Below, piece after piece: positions 43,904-54,203 of a stretch of 64,000 nucleotides of DNA. The position numbers and the translations under genes are program-made. The notes beneath the pieces were generated by a model. That model saw only the letters and a list, made by a program, of their open reading frames with translations. It was not told the DNA's origin and searched no databases. The DNA is taken from assembly GCF_900215435.1 (NCBI RefSeq), contig NZ_OCMY01000001.1, positions 2,542,001 to 2,606,000 on the forward strand, in the 5' to 3' direction. Position 1 is the first letter of the stretch, and every line of letters starts with the position of its first letter. The DNA comes from Candidatus Pantoea floridensis (lineage in GTDB: Bacteria > Pseudomonadota > Gammaproteobacteria > Enterobacterales > Enterobacteriaceae).

Positions 43904-44358
43904 TTAAAATGAATTAGCAGCATAGCTCTGACTAGGCTTAGTCTGAGCCGGTGGCGTTGACTTCACACGCTCAGCCTTATAAACCATCGCCTGACCAATC
44001 TTGATCCAATCGAACTCAATCAGTCTTGCTTTCAGGCCCACCCGCTGTTCGCCTGCATGATCACCTTTGTTGAGTGTGAAAATGTCTAATGTCAGGTTGC
44101 TGAGAGTAAGCCCAAACAGTACTCTCTAGCCCTCGCCCAAGGCTTTCTGTTAGCGGTCTATAAGGTCCGTTGCTTCCTTACTGGCGACAGTGGCATCAAA
44201 GCGCACATAGGTTGGGCTGTCAGTGGGGCTGCTCAGCGTATTAATCACCATACTAAGAAAGCGGCCATTGAGGGTTTCAATTCTGCGAATGTTGCTCAGA
44301 TAGCACTGATACCCTTTTTTCATTGGTGCTCATCCGTAATATTCGCCTTTTCAGACAT
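43904..44358 (-). pseudogene. Decayed ICE protein (DUF3577/STY4534-like)
   Basis: From 44323 down, 140 codons in one frame match the pattern of DUF3577 proteins: GYQCYLSNIRR, VRFDATVASKEATDLIDR, QKALGEG, RVLFGLTLSNLTLDIFTLNKG, GLKARLIEFDWIKIGQAMVY. TAA at 44150-44152 and TAG at 44126-44128 interrupt it. A likely true start (ATG 44358, MSEKANITDEHQ) lies in another frame, so there is also one frameshift. DUF3577 proteins belong to the same ICE families as the remnants at 40527-41509. The OLD gene is therefore flanked by ICE relics. Confidence 0.65.
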
Positions 44359-44360
44359 AA

Positions 44361-44388
44361 AAAAACGGATGGCGAACCATCCGTTTTT
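44361..44388. terminator. Bidirectional terminator
   Basis: A 12-base-pair stem AAAAACGGATGG / CCATCCGTTTTT with loop CGAA. It would end transcription of the giant minus-strand gene (stop at 44414) before the island. Confidence 0.9.
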
Positions 44389-44413
44389 ACTTACCTGTTA
44401 ATGAAGTAAAACA

Positions 44414-47400
44414 TCACATTGCTGTGTAGTTTTGCTCTTCAGGTTCAATCAGCGGCAACGCGCTGTTGTTCACCACACCAGACTGCGTTTCTACGGTCAT
44501 ATCGGCTTGCGCGATAGACAGTGGTTTTGCAGCAGGCTGCTGTGCTTCAACTTCTTCACTAAACAGCGCTTGCTCCGGGGAACTGAGAAGATCGGCAGCT
44601 GAGATATTCAGCGCTGATTCATTAGACTCAGCTTGCACCGTAAAGTTAAGCGGGTGACTCTCAAGATAGAGACCTTTAACCACAACGGTGTGCGCCCCAT
44701 CATCACGCTCAGGTAGTGTAAATGACCACGAGCCATCCTGACCTGTCCGCACCTCACCGACCTTTTCATCATTGTCGTAAATTTCCAACATGATGCCTTG
44801 GCCAGCAACGCCTTTCAGGGTTGGGGTTGAGTCAGAGGTAGTACTACGAGGCACGATATAGCTATCGCCCTGTTCGTCGTCGTAGGCGCCGCAACGGATT
44901 TCAATATCATTTGGTGACTTGAGTTCGAAGCTAAAATCAACGCTTTCCTGTTGACCCTGGCCGGTGACTTTCACCAGATTCGCGCCTGATTCTAACGGCT
45001 CCTTGACGTCGAAGGTCCAGCGACCATATTCATTGGTGATTGCAGTGCCGAGCTCTTTACCGTTAATGGCGATGGTGACTACCGAGCCTACTGCCGCGAT
45101 ACCATTTAAGGATGGCGTGTTGTCGTAAATCGGTGAGCTATGGCCAATACCGAAATGCTCAGTACCGCCATCGAAACTACTCACTCCTTCCAGCACTAAA
45201 ATACGGTCCGCTTCCGCAGGAACCACGGTGAAGGTAAATGCCTTACCGTGATAATCGGGACTCGAGCCTGCGGTGATGTTGTGTTCACCCAGTGATAATG
45301 CTGTTTCTGGTTTGAACGTCCAGAAGCCATTACCCTCAGCGCGCGTTTCGCCAATCAGAATGCCATTATCGAAGATCTTCACTACAGCCCATGCATCAGC
45401 CTTTCCGGTAAAGCGTGGGGTATAGTCATCACTTTCGCCATTTTCAGGAATGCGTCCCGATTCAAGCACGCTATCGTAGGCAGCGGTTACTTCATAAGTT
45501 GTGCCTTTCGGTAGTGGGTTTTCTGGATCAGGGGTAACCACGGTGAAGGTAAAGGCTGGGCCTTGATGTTCAGCATCTGGTCCTGCAGTGATGTTATGCT
45601 CACCAAGAGGCAACGCGGTTTCAGGTTTGAATGTCCAGAAACCTTGACCATCAGCGCGCGTTTCACCGATCTCAATGCCATTGTCGAAGATTTTCACTAC
45701 TGCAAACCGTAAGGTATGTCCAGTAAAGCGTGGAACACTGTCATCGCTCTTGCCATTCGCAGGAATGAGCCCTGACTCCAGAACGCTATCGTATGCTGAC
45801 TCGACGGTGGAGATAATTTCCGGTTCAACAGGCGGCTCAACTACCGTCGGAGCGGTGATGTTGAATGTGTAAGTCTCGCTGGCGTTGCCTGCTTCCGCGA
45901 CTGCCACGATGCTATGTGGGCCAACGTTCAGTGGATCGGTAAAGGTAAAGGTCCAACTTCCGTCGGCTAAAGTCTTAACTGAACCAATCCAGTTTCCATC
46001 TTCATAAAGATTGATAACAACATTTTTCGGACCGCCGCCGCGTAGATCCGGCGTGGTATCGGAGGTTGAATTCCAGCCCGACTCCTCACCGGAGTTGGCG
46101 TACACAGAATTCGCACTCACCGGTACTTTTATCACCAGCTCAAACGGATCGCTTTCCTGACCATTGTCAGCTTTTGCCACAAAGTTGTGTGAGCCCTGTC
46201 CCAGATAGTCATGAACAATATATGACCATGTACCAAGGTCAGATGTTCTCGCCACTCCTATTTTTACACCATTATCATATATGGTAATGAGGCTGTTCGG
46301 CTCTGCAAAGCCGACAAACGAAGGCTTGTCATCCTGAATCACATCATGTGGTTTCAGATAACCAATTTTGTTACCGACATCTGAAAGACCGTAATTGATG
46401 CTGGTTTTACGAACGGGTTCAGGCTCGGGCTGTGGTTCAGGTTCAGGTTCAGGTTCAGGTTCAGGTTCAGGTTCAGGTTCAGGCTGTGGCTCAGGCTCAA
46501 CTGGGATTACCGGTTCTACGGGTACATTGATATACAGCGTAAACGGATCACTTTCGCTGCCGTCAGCGGTTCTCACTGTAATGGTGTGCTCACCACCACC
46601 CAGCTCCTGCTCGAAGTTCCAGCGTCCGCCCCAGCTCGATACGACAGAGCCAATCTCAACGCCGTTGTCGTAAATAGTGATCAACGTATTTGGTGCCGCC
46701 GTGCCGTTAAAGCGTGGCGATGTGTCATTGACCGAGTCATTGTCGCCGACCTCACGATCATATGATCCGCTATTATCAAATGCGCGATCGATAGTGACGG
46801 GGATTGCTGGCACTTCTGGCTCAACCGGTACTTCTGGCTCCACAACAGGTGCGTTGATATACAGAGTAAAGGGATCGCTCATGCTGCCACCTGCGGCTTG
46901 CACCGTAATGATGTGCTTACCGCCGCCGAGTTCCTGCTCGAAGTTCCAGCGTCCGCCCCAGCTCGAGACGACAGAGCCGATCTCAACACCGTTATCGTAA
47001 ATAGTGATCAGCGTATTCGGTGCCGCCGTGCCGTTAAAACGTGGCGATGTGTCTTTGACCGAGTCATTGTCGCCGACTTCACGATCGGACCATCCGCTAT
47101 CATCAAATGCGCGATCGATAGTGGCTGGCTGGCTTTCTGGTGTTGTAATCGCGAAGCTAAACGGTTTGCTCTCGTTGCCCTGCGCGTCCTTAAAGCTGAT
47201 GCTGTGCGCACCACCACCCAGTTCCGGCGTGAAGACCCACTCACCGCGGCTGTTCGAGGTGGTGACACCAATAGGCTGACCGTTGTCATACACGGTGATC
47301 TGCACGTTCGGGCTGGCCTTGCCGTTAAAGCGCGGCGTGGTGTCACGTGTGGTGCCGTTCTCACCAACCGGCTCCCAGCCGTAATTGATGTCCTGATTTA

Positions 47401-50400
47401 CCGCTTCAATGGTGATGTTTGCATCGACGGTGAAGCTGAACGGTTTGCTCTCGTTGCCCTGCGCGTCCTTAAAGCTGATGCTGTGCGCACCGCCACCCAG
47501 TTCCGGCGTGAAGACCCACTCACCGCGGCTGTTCGAGGTGGTGACACCAATAGGCTGACCGTTGTCATACACGGTGATCTGCACGTTCGGGCTGGCCTTG
47601 CCGTTAAAGCGCGGCGTGGTGTCACGTGTGGTGCCGTTCTCACCAACCGGCTCCCAGCCGTAATTGATGTCCTGATTTACCGCTTCAATGGTGATGTTTG
47701 CATCGACGGTGAAGCTGAACGGTTTGCTCTCGTTACCCTGCGCGTCCTTAAAGCTGATGCTGTGCGCACCGCCACCCAGTTCTGGCGTGAAGACCCACTC
47801 ACCGCGGCTGTTCGAGGTGGTGACACCAATAGGCTGACCGTTGTCATACACGGTGATCTGCACGTTCGGGCTGGCCTTGCCGTTAAAGCGCGGCGTGGTG
47901 TCACGTGTGGTGCCGTTCTCACCAATCGGTTCCCAGAAGTAATTGATGTCCTGATTTACCGCTTCAATGGTGATGTTTGCATCGACGGTGAAGCTGAACG
48001 GTTTGCTCTCGTTGCCCTGCGCGTCCTTAAAGCTGATGCTGTGCGCACCGCCACCCAGTTCCGGCGTGAAGACCCACTCACCACGGCTGTTTGAGGTGGT
48101 GATACCGATAGGCTGACCGTTGTCATACACGGTGATCTGCACGTTCGGGCTGGCCTTGCCGTTAAAGCGCGGCGTGGTGTCACGTGTGGTGCCGTTCTCA
48201 CCAATCGGTTCCCAGCCGTAATTGATGTCCTGGTTCACCGCTTCAATGGTGATTGGCTGACTTTCCGGTGCTGTCACAGTGAAACTAAATGCATCGCTCA
48301 GGCTGCCTTTTCCTGCTTCAAAGGCGATGCTATGCGCGCCAGCGCCCAGCTTCGCCGTATAGGTCCAGTAACCTGCAGAATCTGCAACAGTTTCACCAAC
48401 CGGATGCCCATTATCATACACAGTGATTTTTACATTCGGACCTGCACGCCCGGTAAAACGCGGTGTAGTGTCATTAGTGGTGGCGTTGCGGTCAAATTCA
48501 CGTTCATAGCCGCGCGTATCGTCGTAGGCGTGATCGACAGTGATTGGCTGACTTTCCGGTGTGACTACCGTGAAGTTAAACGCATCGCTCAGGCTGCCTT
48601 TGCCTGCCTCAAAGGTGATGCTGTGCGCGCCGCTGCTCAGATCTGCTGTATAGGTCCAATAGCCCATGTCATTGGCATCAACGGTGCCGATAGGCTGACC
48701 GTTGTCATATACGGTGATTTTTGCATTCGGACCGGCGCTGCCGGTAAAGCGTGGCGTGGTATCGTTAGTGATGCCGTTGCGCTCAATATCGAGTTCATAG
48801 CCATGCGTATCATCGTAAGCGTTACCGATATTAATTTGCACACCCTGCGGGTCCACTATGGTGAAGCTGAAGGTATCGCTTTCATTACCGGTACTGGCTT
48901 TTGCGGTGATGTTGTGAGAGCCGTCAGACAGCTCGGCCGTAAATTCCCACTCGCCACGGCTGTTAGCCATTGCGGTACCAACAGGTTTGCCATTGTCAAA
49001 AATGGTGACCTCTACATTCGGTGCAGCATGACCGCGCAGAAGTGGTGTGGTGTCATTAGTGGTGTCGCCACGGTTAAGATAATTTTCATAGCCGCGGGAA
49101 TCATCAATACCGTAATCAATGGTTGTTGCTACGGTTTCAGGACCAACGATTTCAAAATTAAAAGGTTGTGTGGTGTTGCCATTACCCGCATCAAATATCA
49201 GGTTATGTTCACCAACGCCCATTTCAGGGAAGAAGTACCAGTTTCCGTTGGCTTCAGCCGTGATTTCAGCAATCGGTTTGCCATTATCATAAACGGTAAT
49301 GACGGCGCCAGGATCGGCACGTCCAGCAAAGCGTGGTGTAGTGTCGTGGATTTTATCGCCGGGAGCGATATAGCTGTTATGTTCGCCGCTGTCATCGACT
49401 GGCGGTGTCAGGGTGATAGGGGTTGTGCCTACGGGAAGAACAACAAAATCAAACGAAACGATCGATCCTGGCGTAGTGACGATCAGGTGGTGAGATCCCG
49501 CATCCAGTGCAGGCTTGACCGTGAAGCTCCAGAAACCCTTATCATCTGACATAGTGCTGCCGACCATTTTTTCACCATCAAAAATGGTAACTAAGGTATT
49601 TGGCGCTGCATCACCAATCAGACGTGGCGTGGAGTCGTAACTTTTGCTGCCCTCGACTATCTGCTTGCTGCGTTCATCATCGACGACAAAGGAAATTCTA
49701 ACGGGTGCTCCAGGCTCCCGGATGCCAGGAATTTCTGGATCTACAACGATAGGCGTTTCCGGTTCCACAATGACAGGAACTTCAGGTTCCGCTGTACCGA
49801 CGATTTCAAACGTAAACGGTTTAGTCGTATTACCATTGCCTGCATCGAAGGTCAGCGAGTGTGCCCCAGTTCCCAGCGTCGGGAAGAAGGACCAGTTGCC
49901 ATTATCTTCAGAGGTGATTACCGCGATCGGTTGACCATTGTCGTAGACGGTGATCGTGGTATTAGGATCGGCCGTTCCGGCAAATCGTGGGGTGGTGTCC
50001 TGAATTTTATCGCCTGGCACAATCGTGTTGTTGCGCTCTCCGCTGTCATCGATTTGATAATCCAGCGAAATCACCGTCGTTCCCTCAGCAAGTAAGACAA
50101 AATTAAAGGAATCACTGGATTTATCTGAGCTGAAAGTAAGATTGCGTGCCCCGACTTCTAAGGGCGATGCTGGCGTGAACGTCCAGTTTCCGTTCTCATC
50201 AGATGTCGTTACACCAATTTGATTTTCACCATCGTAAATGATGATGGGCGTGTAGGGTTCAGCCGTACCAACAAAACGTGGGGTGGCGTCGTAGGTTATG
50301 CCGTCGGCAATGACCTGTTTAGCGTGCTCGTCATCGGCAACATACGAAACCTGAACCGGCTTTGCTTCTGCGAGCGCGGCGTTGGTGGTTGAGATCTGCC

Positions 50401-50515
50401 CAACCGCAGAATCTGCTGCATGATTGATGGCAGCTGCAGGCGCATCGGTTAAAACAGAGACGGTGGCGTTCTCGTGGCTGGAACGGTGCACATTACTCTT
50501 TTTCGATTCTTCCAT
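44414..50515 (-). CDS. Giant Ig-like repeat protein, putative surface adhesin
   Basis: A 2033-residue protein built from about 19 Ig-like (Big-type) units of 90-120 residues. Each has the pattern D-T-T-P-R-F-x-G, then ITVYDNGQPIG, then GxWxF and GAHS. Units 8-11 are almost identical (93 residues each). A Pro-Glu linker lies between units 13 and 14. There is no Sec signal, no LPXTG and no recognisable RTX or type I secretion C-terminus; the ends (MEESKKSNVHRSS..., ...PEEQNYTAM) are polar. Such repeats usually make long surface stalks for adhesion, so the export route is an open question. GAGAG precedes the ATG. It is divergent from an autotransporter gene and ends at a strong terminator. Confidence 0.85.
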   Translation of the reverse strand: MEESKKSNVHRSSHENATVSVLTDAPAAAINHAADSAVGQISTTNAALAEAKPVQVSYVADDEHAKQVIADGITYDATPRFVGTAEPYTPIIIYDGENQIGVTTSDENGNWTFTPASPLEVGARNLTFSSDKSSDSFNFVLLAEGTTVISLDYQIDDSGERNNTIVPGDKIQDTTPRFAGTADPNTTITVYDNGQPIAVITSEDNGNWSFFPTLGTGAHSLTFDAGNGNTTKPFTFEIVGTAEPEVPVIVEPETPIVVDPEIPGIREPGAPVRISFVVDDERSKQIVEGSKSYDSTPRLIGDAAPNTLVTIFDGEKMVGSTMSDDKGFWSFTVKPALDAGSHHLIVTTPGSIVSFDFVVLPVGTTPITLTPPVDDSGEHNSYIAPGDKIHDTTPRFAGRADPGAVITVYDNGKPIAEITAEANGNWYFFPEMGVGEHNLIFDAGNGNTTQPFNFEIVGPETVATTIDYGIDDSRGYENYLNRGDTTNDTTPLLRGHAAPNVEVTIFDNGKPVGTAMANSRGEWEFTAELSDGSHNITAKASTGNESDTFSFTIVDPQGVQINIGNAYDDTHGYELDIERNGITNDTTPRFTGSAGPNAKITVYDNGQPIGTVDANDMGYWTYTADLSSGAHSITFEAGKGSLSDAFNFTVVTPESQPITVDHAYDDTRGYEREFDRNATTNDTTPRFTGRAGPNVKITVYDNGHPVGETVADSAGYWTYTAKLGAGAHSIAFEAGKGSLSDAFSFTVTAPESQPITIEAVNQDINYGWEPIGENGTTRDTTPRFNGKASPNVQITVYDNGQPIGITTSNSRGEWVFTPELGGGAHSISFKDAQGNESKPFSFTVDANITIEAVNQDINYFWEPIGENGTTRDTTPRFNGKASPNVQITVYDNGQPIGVTTSNSRGEWVFTPELGGGAHSISFKDAQGNESKPFSFTVDANITIEAVNQDINYGWEPVGENGTTRDTTPRFNGKASPNVQITVYDNGQPIGVTTSNSRGEWVFTPELGGGAHSISFKDAQGNESKPFSFTVDANITIEAVNQDINYGWEPVGENGTTRDTTPRFNGKASPNVQITVYDNGQPIGVTTSNSRGEWVFTPELGGGAHSISFKDAQGNESKPFSFAITTPESQPATIDRAFDDSGWSDREVGDNDSVKDTSPRFNGTAAPNTLITIYDNGVEIGSVVSSWGGRWNFEQELGGGKHIITVQAAGGSMSDPFTLYINAPVVEPEVPVEPEVPAIPVTIDRAFDNSGSYDREVGDNDSVNDTSPRFNGTAAPNTLITIYDNGVEIGSVVSSWGGRWNFEQELGGGEHTITVRTADGSESDPFTLYINVPVEPVIPVEPEPQPEPEPEPEPEPEPEPEPQPEPEPVRKTSINYGLSDVGNKIGYLKPHDVIQDDKPSFVGFAEPNSLITIYDNGVKIGVARTSDLGTWSYIVHDYLGQGSHNFVAKADNGQESDPFELVIKVPVSANSVYANSGEESGWNSTSDTTPDLRGGGPKNVVINLYEDGNWIGSVKTLADGSWTFTFTDPLNVGPHSIVAVAEAGNASETYTFNITAPTVVEPPVEPEIISTVESAYDSVLESGLIPANGKSDDSVPRFTGHTLRFAVVKIFDNGIEIGETRADGQGFWTFKPETALPLGEHNITAGPDAEHQGPAFTFTVVTPDPENPLPKGTTYEVTAAYDSVLESGRIPENGESDDYTPRFTGKADAWAVVKIFDNGILIGETRAEGNGFWTFKPETALSLGEHNITAGSSPDYHGKAFTFTVVPAEADRILVLEGVSSFDGGTEHFGIGHSSPIYDNTPSLNGIAAVGSVVTIAINGKELGTAITNEYGRWTFDVKEPLESGANLVKVTGQGQQESVDFSFELKSPNDIEIRCGAYDDEQGDSYIVPRSTTSDSTPTLKGVAGQGIMLEIYDNDEKVGEVRTGQDGSWSFTLPERDDGAHTVVVKGLYLESHPLNFTVQAESNESALNISAADLLSSPEQALFSEEVEAQQPAAKPLSIAQADMTVETQSGVVNNSALPLIEPEEQNYTAM
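46434..46481. repeat. Hexanucleotide tract (GGTTCA)8
   Basis: Eight perfect GGTTCA units encode alternating Glu-Pro in the giant protein. Slippage would change linker length without changing frame. Confidence 0.95.
47137..48252. repeat. Four tandem 279-bp repeats within the Ig-like gene
   Basis: Four nearly identical 279-base units (for example CCGCTTCAATGGTGAT near 47401, 47680, 47959 and 48238) encode units 8-11. The few differences are mostly single bases, some shared between neighbouring copies, which points to recent duplication or gene conversion. Repeat number may vary between strains. Confidence 0.95.
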
Positions 50516-51097
50516 GGTATTGACTCTCTATTACTTAGCTACATCCAGTACGTAACTAACGGCGCTATAATAAGGATTCAAAAAAATGCGCTTATGAGAC
50601 GTGGCTCAATACGCGGTGAGACAGGATGATTTCTCTTGCATTGGATTAAAAATTCAATGAATACAATGGATTAAGTTGATGCTTAGAAGTTAAATTTTTC
50701 GTTATTATTTCACGTCACCTCAATCCACACTTTACTCGCATCTGGCGGGGCGAGGGCATTGAGTAGAGGACGACAGCATTAGTGCTATTAAATAATTTTA
50801 ATTAGCATGTGAAAAATTTTTTAATAGCTGATGAAAAACTCCCCCGCAATAATACTCGTTTATAATATTTCTCCGCGCCGTAATGGGGATTATTTTAAAT
50901 AAAAATACGCCTTATTTTAAAAAATAAATCACTTCAAAAACTCTCCTCCTCCTACACCCCATAGGGAAAAAGACTACAAAAGGAAGATAGCGTTCCGAAT
51001 GACATTTAAAGGAATGTTTATCAATCTTGCATGAAGGATTTTATGTCTTTTTATTTCAGATGTATTCACGGTAGAAACACGTTCAAGGAGTAAGAAT
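50516..51097. other. Intergenic region between divergent surface-protein genes
   Basis: About 580 AT-rich bases with no gene I can support. It must hold both divergent promoters. The segment 50860-50940 is almost pure A/T in places. I see no operator that I can name. Confidence 0.5.
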
Positions 51098-53911
51098 ATG
51101 TTACCTAAATTAAAGTTATCCTTATTATCGCACCAATGTCTAATAGCTATCACCACGATGAGTATTTCATCGTTATCCTATGCGGATTCTCCCTGGAAAG
51201 TGACTGATGGTACTACTTTAACCGCGACAACGAGTTACTCTGGTCGTACGGTTGGAGATTATCCATTGTATGTATCCGGGGATAATAGCGTATTACAAAC
51301 TATTGCTGGGTTAGATTTTCGTACTTCGGGTGATAATTATGCTGCTGCCCAGGTATTAGATCTTGGTACGTTAAATTTAGAAAGTTCGACGCTGGTTACC
51401 CGTGGCGCGAATTCGCATGGCATTAATGTTGATAATGGCACGGTGAATATCAACGGTGGATCAATCACCGTGGGCGGAGATAACAGTGATGGAATCCATG
51501 CCGACAATGGCGCCACACTCAATCTTAACGGTGTTGCCATTACGGCTGACGGCGTGGGTGGCAACGGCATCGCATTAAAAAATGGCAGCCTGACGGCGAC
51601 AGATGTCAATATATTTGGCAATGGGCAAGCGGGAAATGGCCTCAAGCTGTTTGTCGATAATACCGCAAGTGATTCCCAGGCGACGCTTAAAAATGTTGAT
51701 ATCGTCATGCGTGGTAATGCCAATAGCGGTTTACTATTGGGTAATGGCAGCGTCAATGCAGACGAGCTAAATATATCTGCCAATGGCAGAACGCGCGGCA
51801 TTGAAATTAACAGTGCCAGTAATGGCCGTGGCATAATGACCCTTGATAATAGTAATATTCACACGTCCGAGGGCGAGGCCATTTATGTGCAGTCCGGCGA
51901 TATTGCTATTAGCAATACCATCATTAATACGGATAGCGGCATTGGCATTAATGTTGGCGATAATGCGACTGCCACCTTCAACGGTGGTAGCATTACTTCT
52001 CAGGATGATGACGGCACGGCAATATCTGTGGCGGGCAATAACTCTTCAGTAACCCTCTCAGATACCACACTCACCACTTACGGCAATGCCGCTCATACCC
52101 TGTTTGCTGATGCGGGCGGCACCATTAACGCTGACCATATTCAGGCTCTCACGCATGGTCAGGACGCTTATATTCTTGCCGCGCATTCAGGGAATTTTAA
52201 TATCAGCAATAGCCAGCTGGAAACGCTTGGAGATGCACCAGCGTTATATGTCACCAGCGATACGGGGTTTAACACCAGCAACGTTGTGTTAGATAACACC
52301 TCGTTGGTGAGTAAAAGTGGTTCAGCGGTGATGGCCGATGGCGCCGCACTCGATTTAACCGTGAAGAATGGTTCGCAGCTGATTGCGGGTAACGGTATTT
52401 TGCTGGACAGTAAGAGCGGTACGCAACCGAGCAGGGTTAGCCTGAAGGCTGAAAATGATGTGCTGCTGAGCGGTGACATCATCGCGGAAAGTAACAATCG
52501 TGTGGATGTCGATCTTGCGCAATCGTCGCAATTAACCGGCGCCATACTCAACGGTTCGGCTATGACCATCGACGGCAGCAGCCGTTGGTTGATGACCAAA
52601 AACTCCGATCTCAAATCGCTGGCTTCAGCGGGTATGATTGAATTTGCCCACAGCGACGATGGCTTCAAAACGCTCGCGCTGGGCGATCTCTCCGGCAATA
52701 GCCAGTTTGCGATGACAACCGATCTGCAGAAACTCACGGGTGATCTGATTACCGTTAGCGGAAACGCCACGGGCGATCACGTTCTCTCGATTAACAATAC
52801 CGGTCTGGAGCCGGGTGAAACGCACGATGTACTGGCGGTGGTAAAAACGGCTGGCAATGGCGATGAGCAGTTTACTTTGCAAAATGGCGTCGTGGATGCG
52901 GGTACCTACCAGTACGAGTTAAAGCATCAGGATAACGATTGGGTGTTAGCCCAGAAATTTAAAGAGGGCGGCGGCGGTGATGATGGCGGAGATCCCGTTG
53001 TGACGCCTTCAACAGCCACCGCGCTGGGCATTTTTAACGCGATGCCTTCCGCATGGTATGGCGAAATGACCACCTTGCGTACTCGCCTGGGCGATGTGCG
53101 TCAGGGCAAACAAAAGGGTGGTGCGTGGGTACGTGGCGTGGGCGGCGAATTTAAAATGCATGACGCCAACGGCGAAGGGTATAGCCAAAACCAGTCAGGT
53201 ATTTCTGTTGGTGTAGACAGCGCAATCGATGTAGGGCAATCGCAAATGCTGCTGGGCCTGTTCAGCGGTTATAGCCGCAGTAACCTGGCGTTTACGCACA
53301 ACAGTTCCGGCACTATCGACAGTTTCTTTATCGGCGGTTACTCCACTTTCCTGCTGCAGGATGGTTGGTTTATCGATAACGTCATCAAAGCAAACAACTT
53401 CAGCAACCATACTAACGCGCGTATGAGTGATGGCCAGCTCGCCAAAGGTGGCTACAGCACGCCGGCATTCGGGTTATCTGTTGAATTGGGTAAACGTATT
53501 GATTTTGATGGCGGCTGGTTCGCTGAGCCATCAGTGCAGTTATCAAGCGTATGGATCAAAGGCACGGGCTACCGTTTAGATAATGGCCTTAAAGCCGATA
53601 GTGACATGGCAACCTCTAAGCAGGCTGCATTGCATGGTGTTGTTGGAAAGAATATTGAATTAGAAAATGGCATGACAATTCAACCTTGGATACGTGCCTC
53701 ACTCATTGAGGAGTTTGCAAAAAACAACAAGGTTCATATCAATGATAATGGTTTTAACAATGATATGTCGGGCGTGCAGGGTAAATTTACATTAGGTACA
53801 TCCGCGCAGCTCACTCAGGATGTGCAACTCTATAGCGAAGCGAATTACAGCAAAGGTTCCAAAACCGAAACACCATGGAATGCCAGCGTTGGGGTACGCT
53901 GGAGTTGGTAA
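51098..53911 (+). CDS. Type Va autotransporter adhesin
   Basis: A 937-residue autotransporter. The signal peptide spans about residues 1-29 (ending SLSYA). The passenger (about 30-640) is a beta-helix rich in N-G-G-x-I and D-N-G-T repeats (for example NGTVNINGGSITVGGDNSDG). A Gly/Asp-rich linker (KEGGGGDDGGDP) precedes the C-terminal barrel (about 670-937, GGAWVRGVGGEFKM, ending NASVGVRWSW with a terminal aromatic residue). The barrel places the passenger on the cell surface. No protease motif is evident, so adhesion or aggregation is likely. AAGGAG precedes the ATG. A terminator follows, and a response regulator gene lies downstream on the same strand. Confidence 0.93.
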   Translation: MLPKLKLSLLSHQCLIAITTMSISSLSYADSPWKVTDGTTLTATTSYSGRTVGDYPLYVSGDNSVLQTIAGLDFRTSGDNYAAAQVLDLGTLNLESSTLVTRGANSHGINVDNGTVNINGGSITVGGDNSDGIHADNGATLNLNGVAITADGVGGNGIALKNGSLTATDVNIFGNGQAGNGLKLFVDNTASDSQATLKNVDIVMRGNANSGLLLGNGSVNADELNISANGRTRGIEINSASNGRGIMTLDNSNIHTSEGEAIYVQSGDIAISNTIINTDSGIGINVGDNATATFNGGSITSQDDDGTAISVAGNNSSVTLSDTTLTTYGNAAHTLFADAGGTINADHIQALTHGQDAYILAAHSGNFNISNSQLETLGDAPALYVTSDTGFNTSNVVLDNTSLVSKSGSAVMADGAALDLTVKNGSQLIAGNGILLDSKSGTQPSRVSLKAENDVLLSGDIIAESNNRVDVDLAQSSQLTGAILNGSAMTIDGSSRWLMTKNSDLKSLASAGMIEFAHSDDGFKTLALGDLSGNSQFAMTTDLQKLTGDLITVSGNATGDHVLSINNTGLEPGETHDVLAVVKTAGNGDEQFTLQNGVVDAGTYQYELKHQDNDWVLAQKFKEGGGGDDGGDPVVTPSTATALGIFNAMPSAWYGEMTTLRTRLGDVRQGKQKGGAWVRGVGGEFKMHDANGEGYSQNQSGISVGVDSAIDVGQSQMLLGLFSGYSRSNLAFTHNSSGTIDSFFIGGYSTFLLQDGWFIDNVIKANNFSNHTNARMSDGQLAKGGYSTPAFGLSVELGKRIDFDGGWFAEPSVQLSSVWIKGTGYRLDNGLKADSDMATSKQAALHGVVGKNIELENGMTIQPWIRASLIEEFAKNNKVHINDNGFNNDMSGVQGKFTLGTSAQLTQDVQLYSEANYSKGSKTETPWNASVGVRWSW

Positions 53912-53953
53912 TGATTGGCTAATTTTTTGAAAGAGTAGTCAGCAAGTAAAATA

Positions 53954-53984
53954 GAGGCGATGAGTATTTTCATCGCCTTTTTAG
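53954..53984 (+). terminator. Terminator of the autotransporter gene
   Basis: Stem AGGCGATGA / TCATCGCCT with loop GTATTT, followed by TTTTT. Confidence 0.88.
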
Positions 53985-54203
53985 TGCAAAAGAACGTACG
54001 TATGTATTTGGTGGTTAATTAAAAAGTAAGCTGTAGGGAATTTCCTGATGCTCAAAGCCATAATATGGCGAAGTGGCGCAATAAGAAGGACTTTTCTGAA
54101 TGCGAGCGTAATGCTACAGCCAATTATGCGTGTGTCATGCCGCTAAAGATCGTAGCATAGTTGCCCTGACAATAATAATGAGTTGCCTTTCGAGACGTTT
54201 CCT

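Noticed and set aside
43711..43923. A 70-codon minus-strand frame downstream of the DUF3577-like relic
   Set aside because: It is Lys/Tyr/Leu-rich as expected of random AT-rich DNA, has no ribosome binding site and overlaps the end of the pseudogene.
39082..44400. A complete prophage or complete ICE at tRNA-Phe
   Set aside because: No integrase, capsid, relaxase or replication genes are seen, and I find no second copy of the tRNA 3' end; only relics and cargo remain.
46898..48094. A 398-codon open frame on the plus strand
   Set aside because: It is antisense to the Ig-like gene and stays open only because the same 279-base unit without stops is repeated; it has no ribosome binding site or recognisable motif.
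47137..48252. Tandem direct repeats as possible CRISPR or phage repeats
   Set aside because: The repeats are 279 bases long, contiguous and in frame within a large coding sequence.
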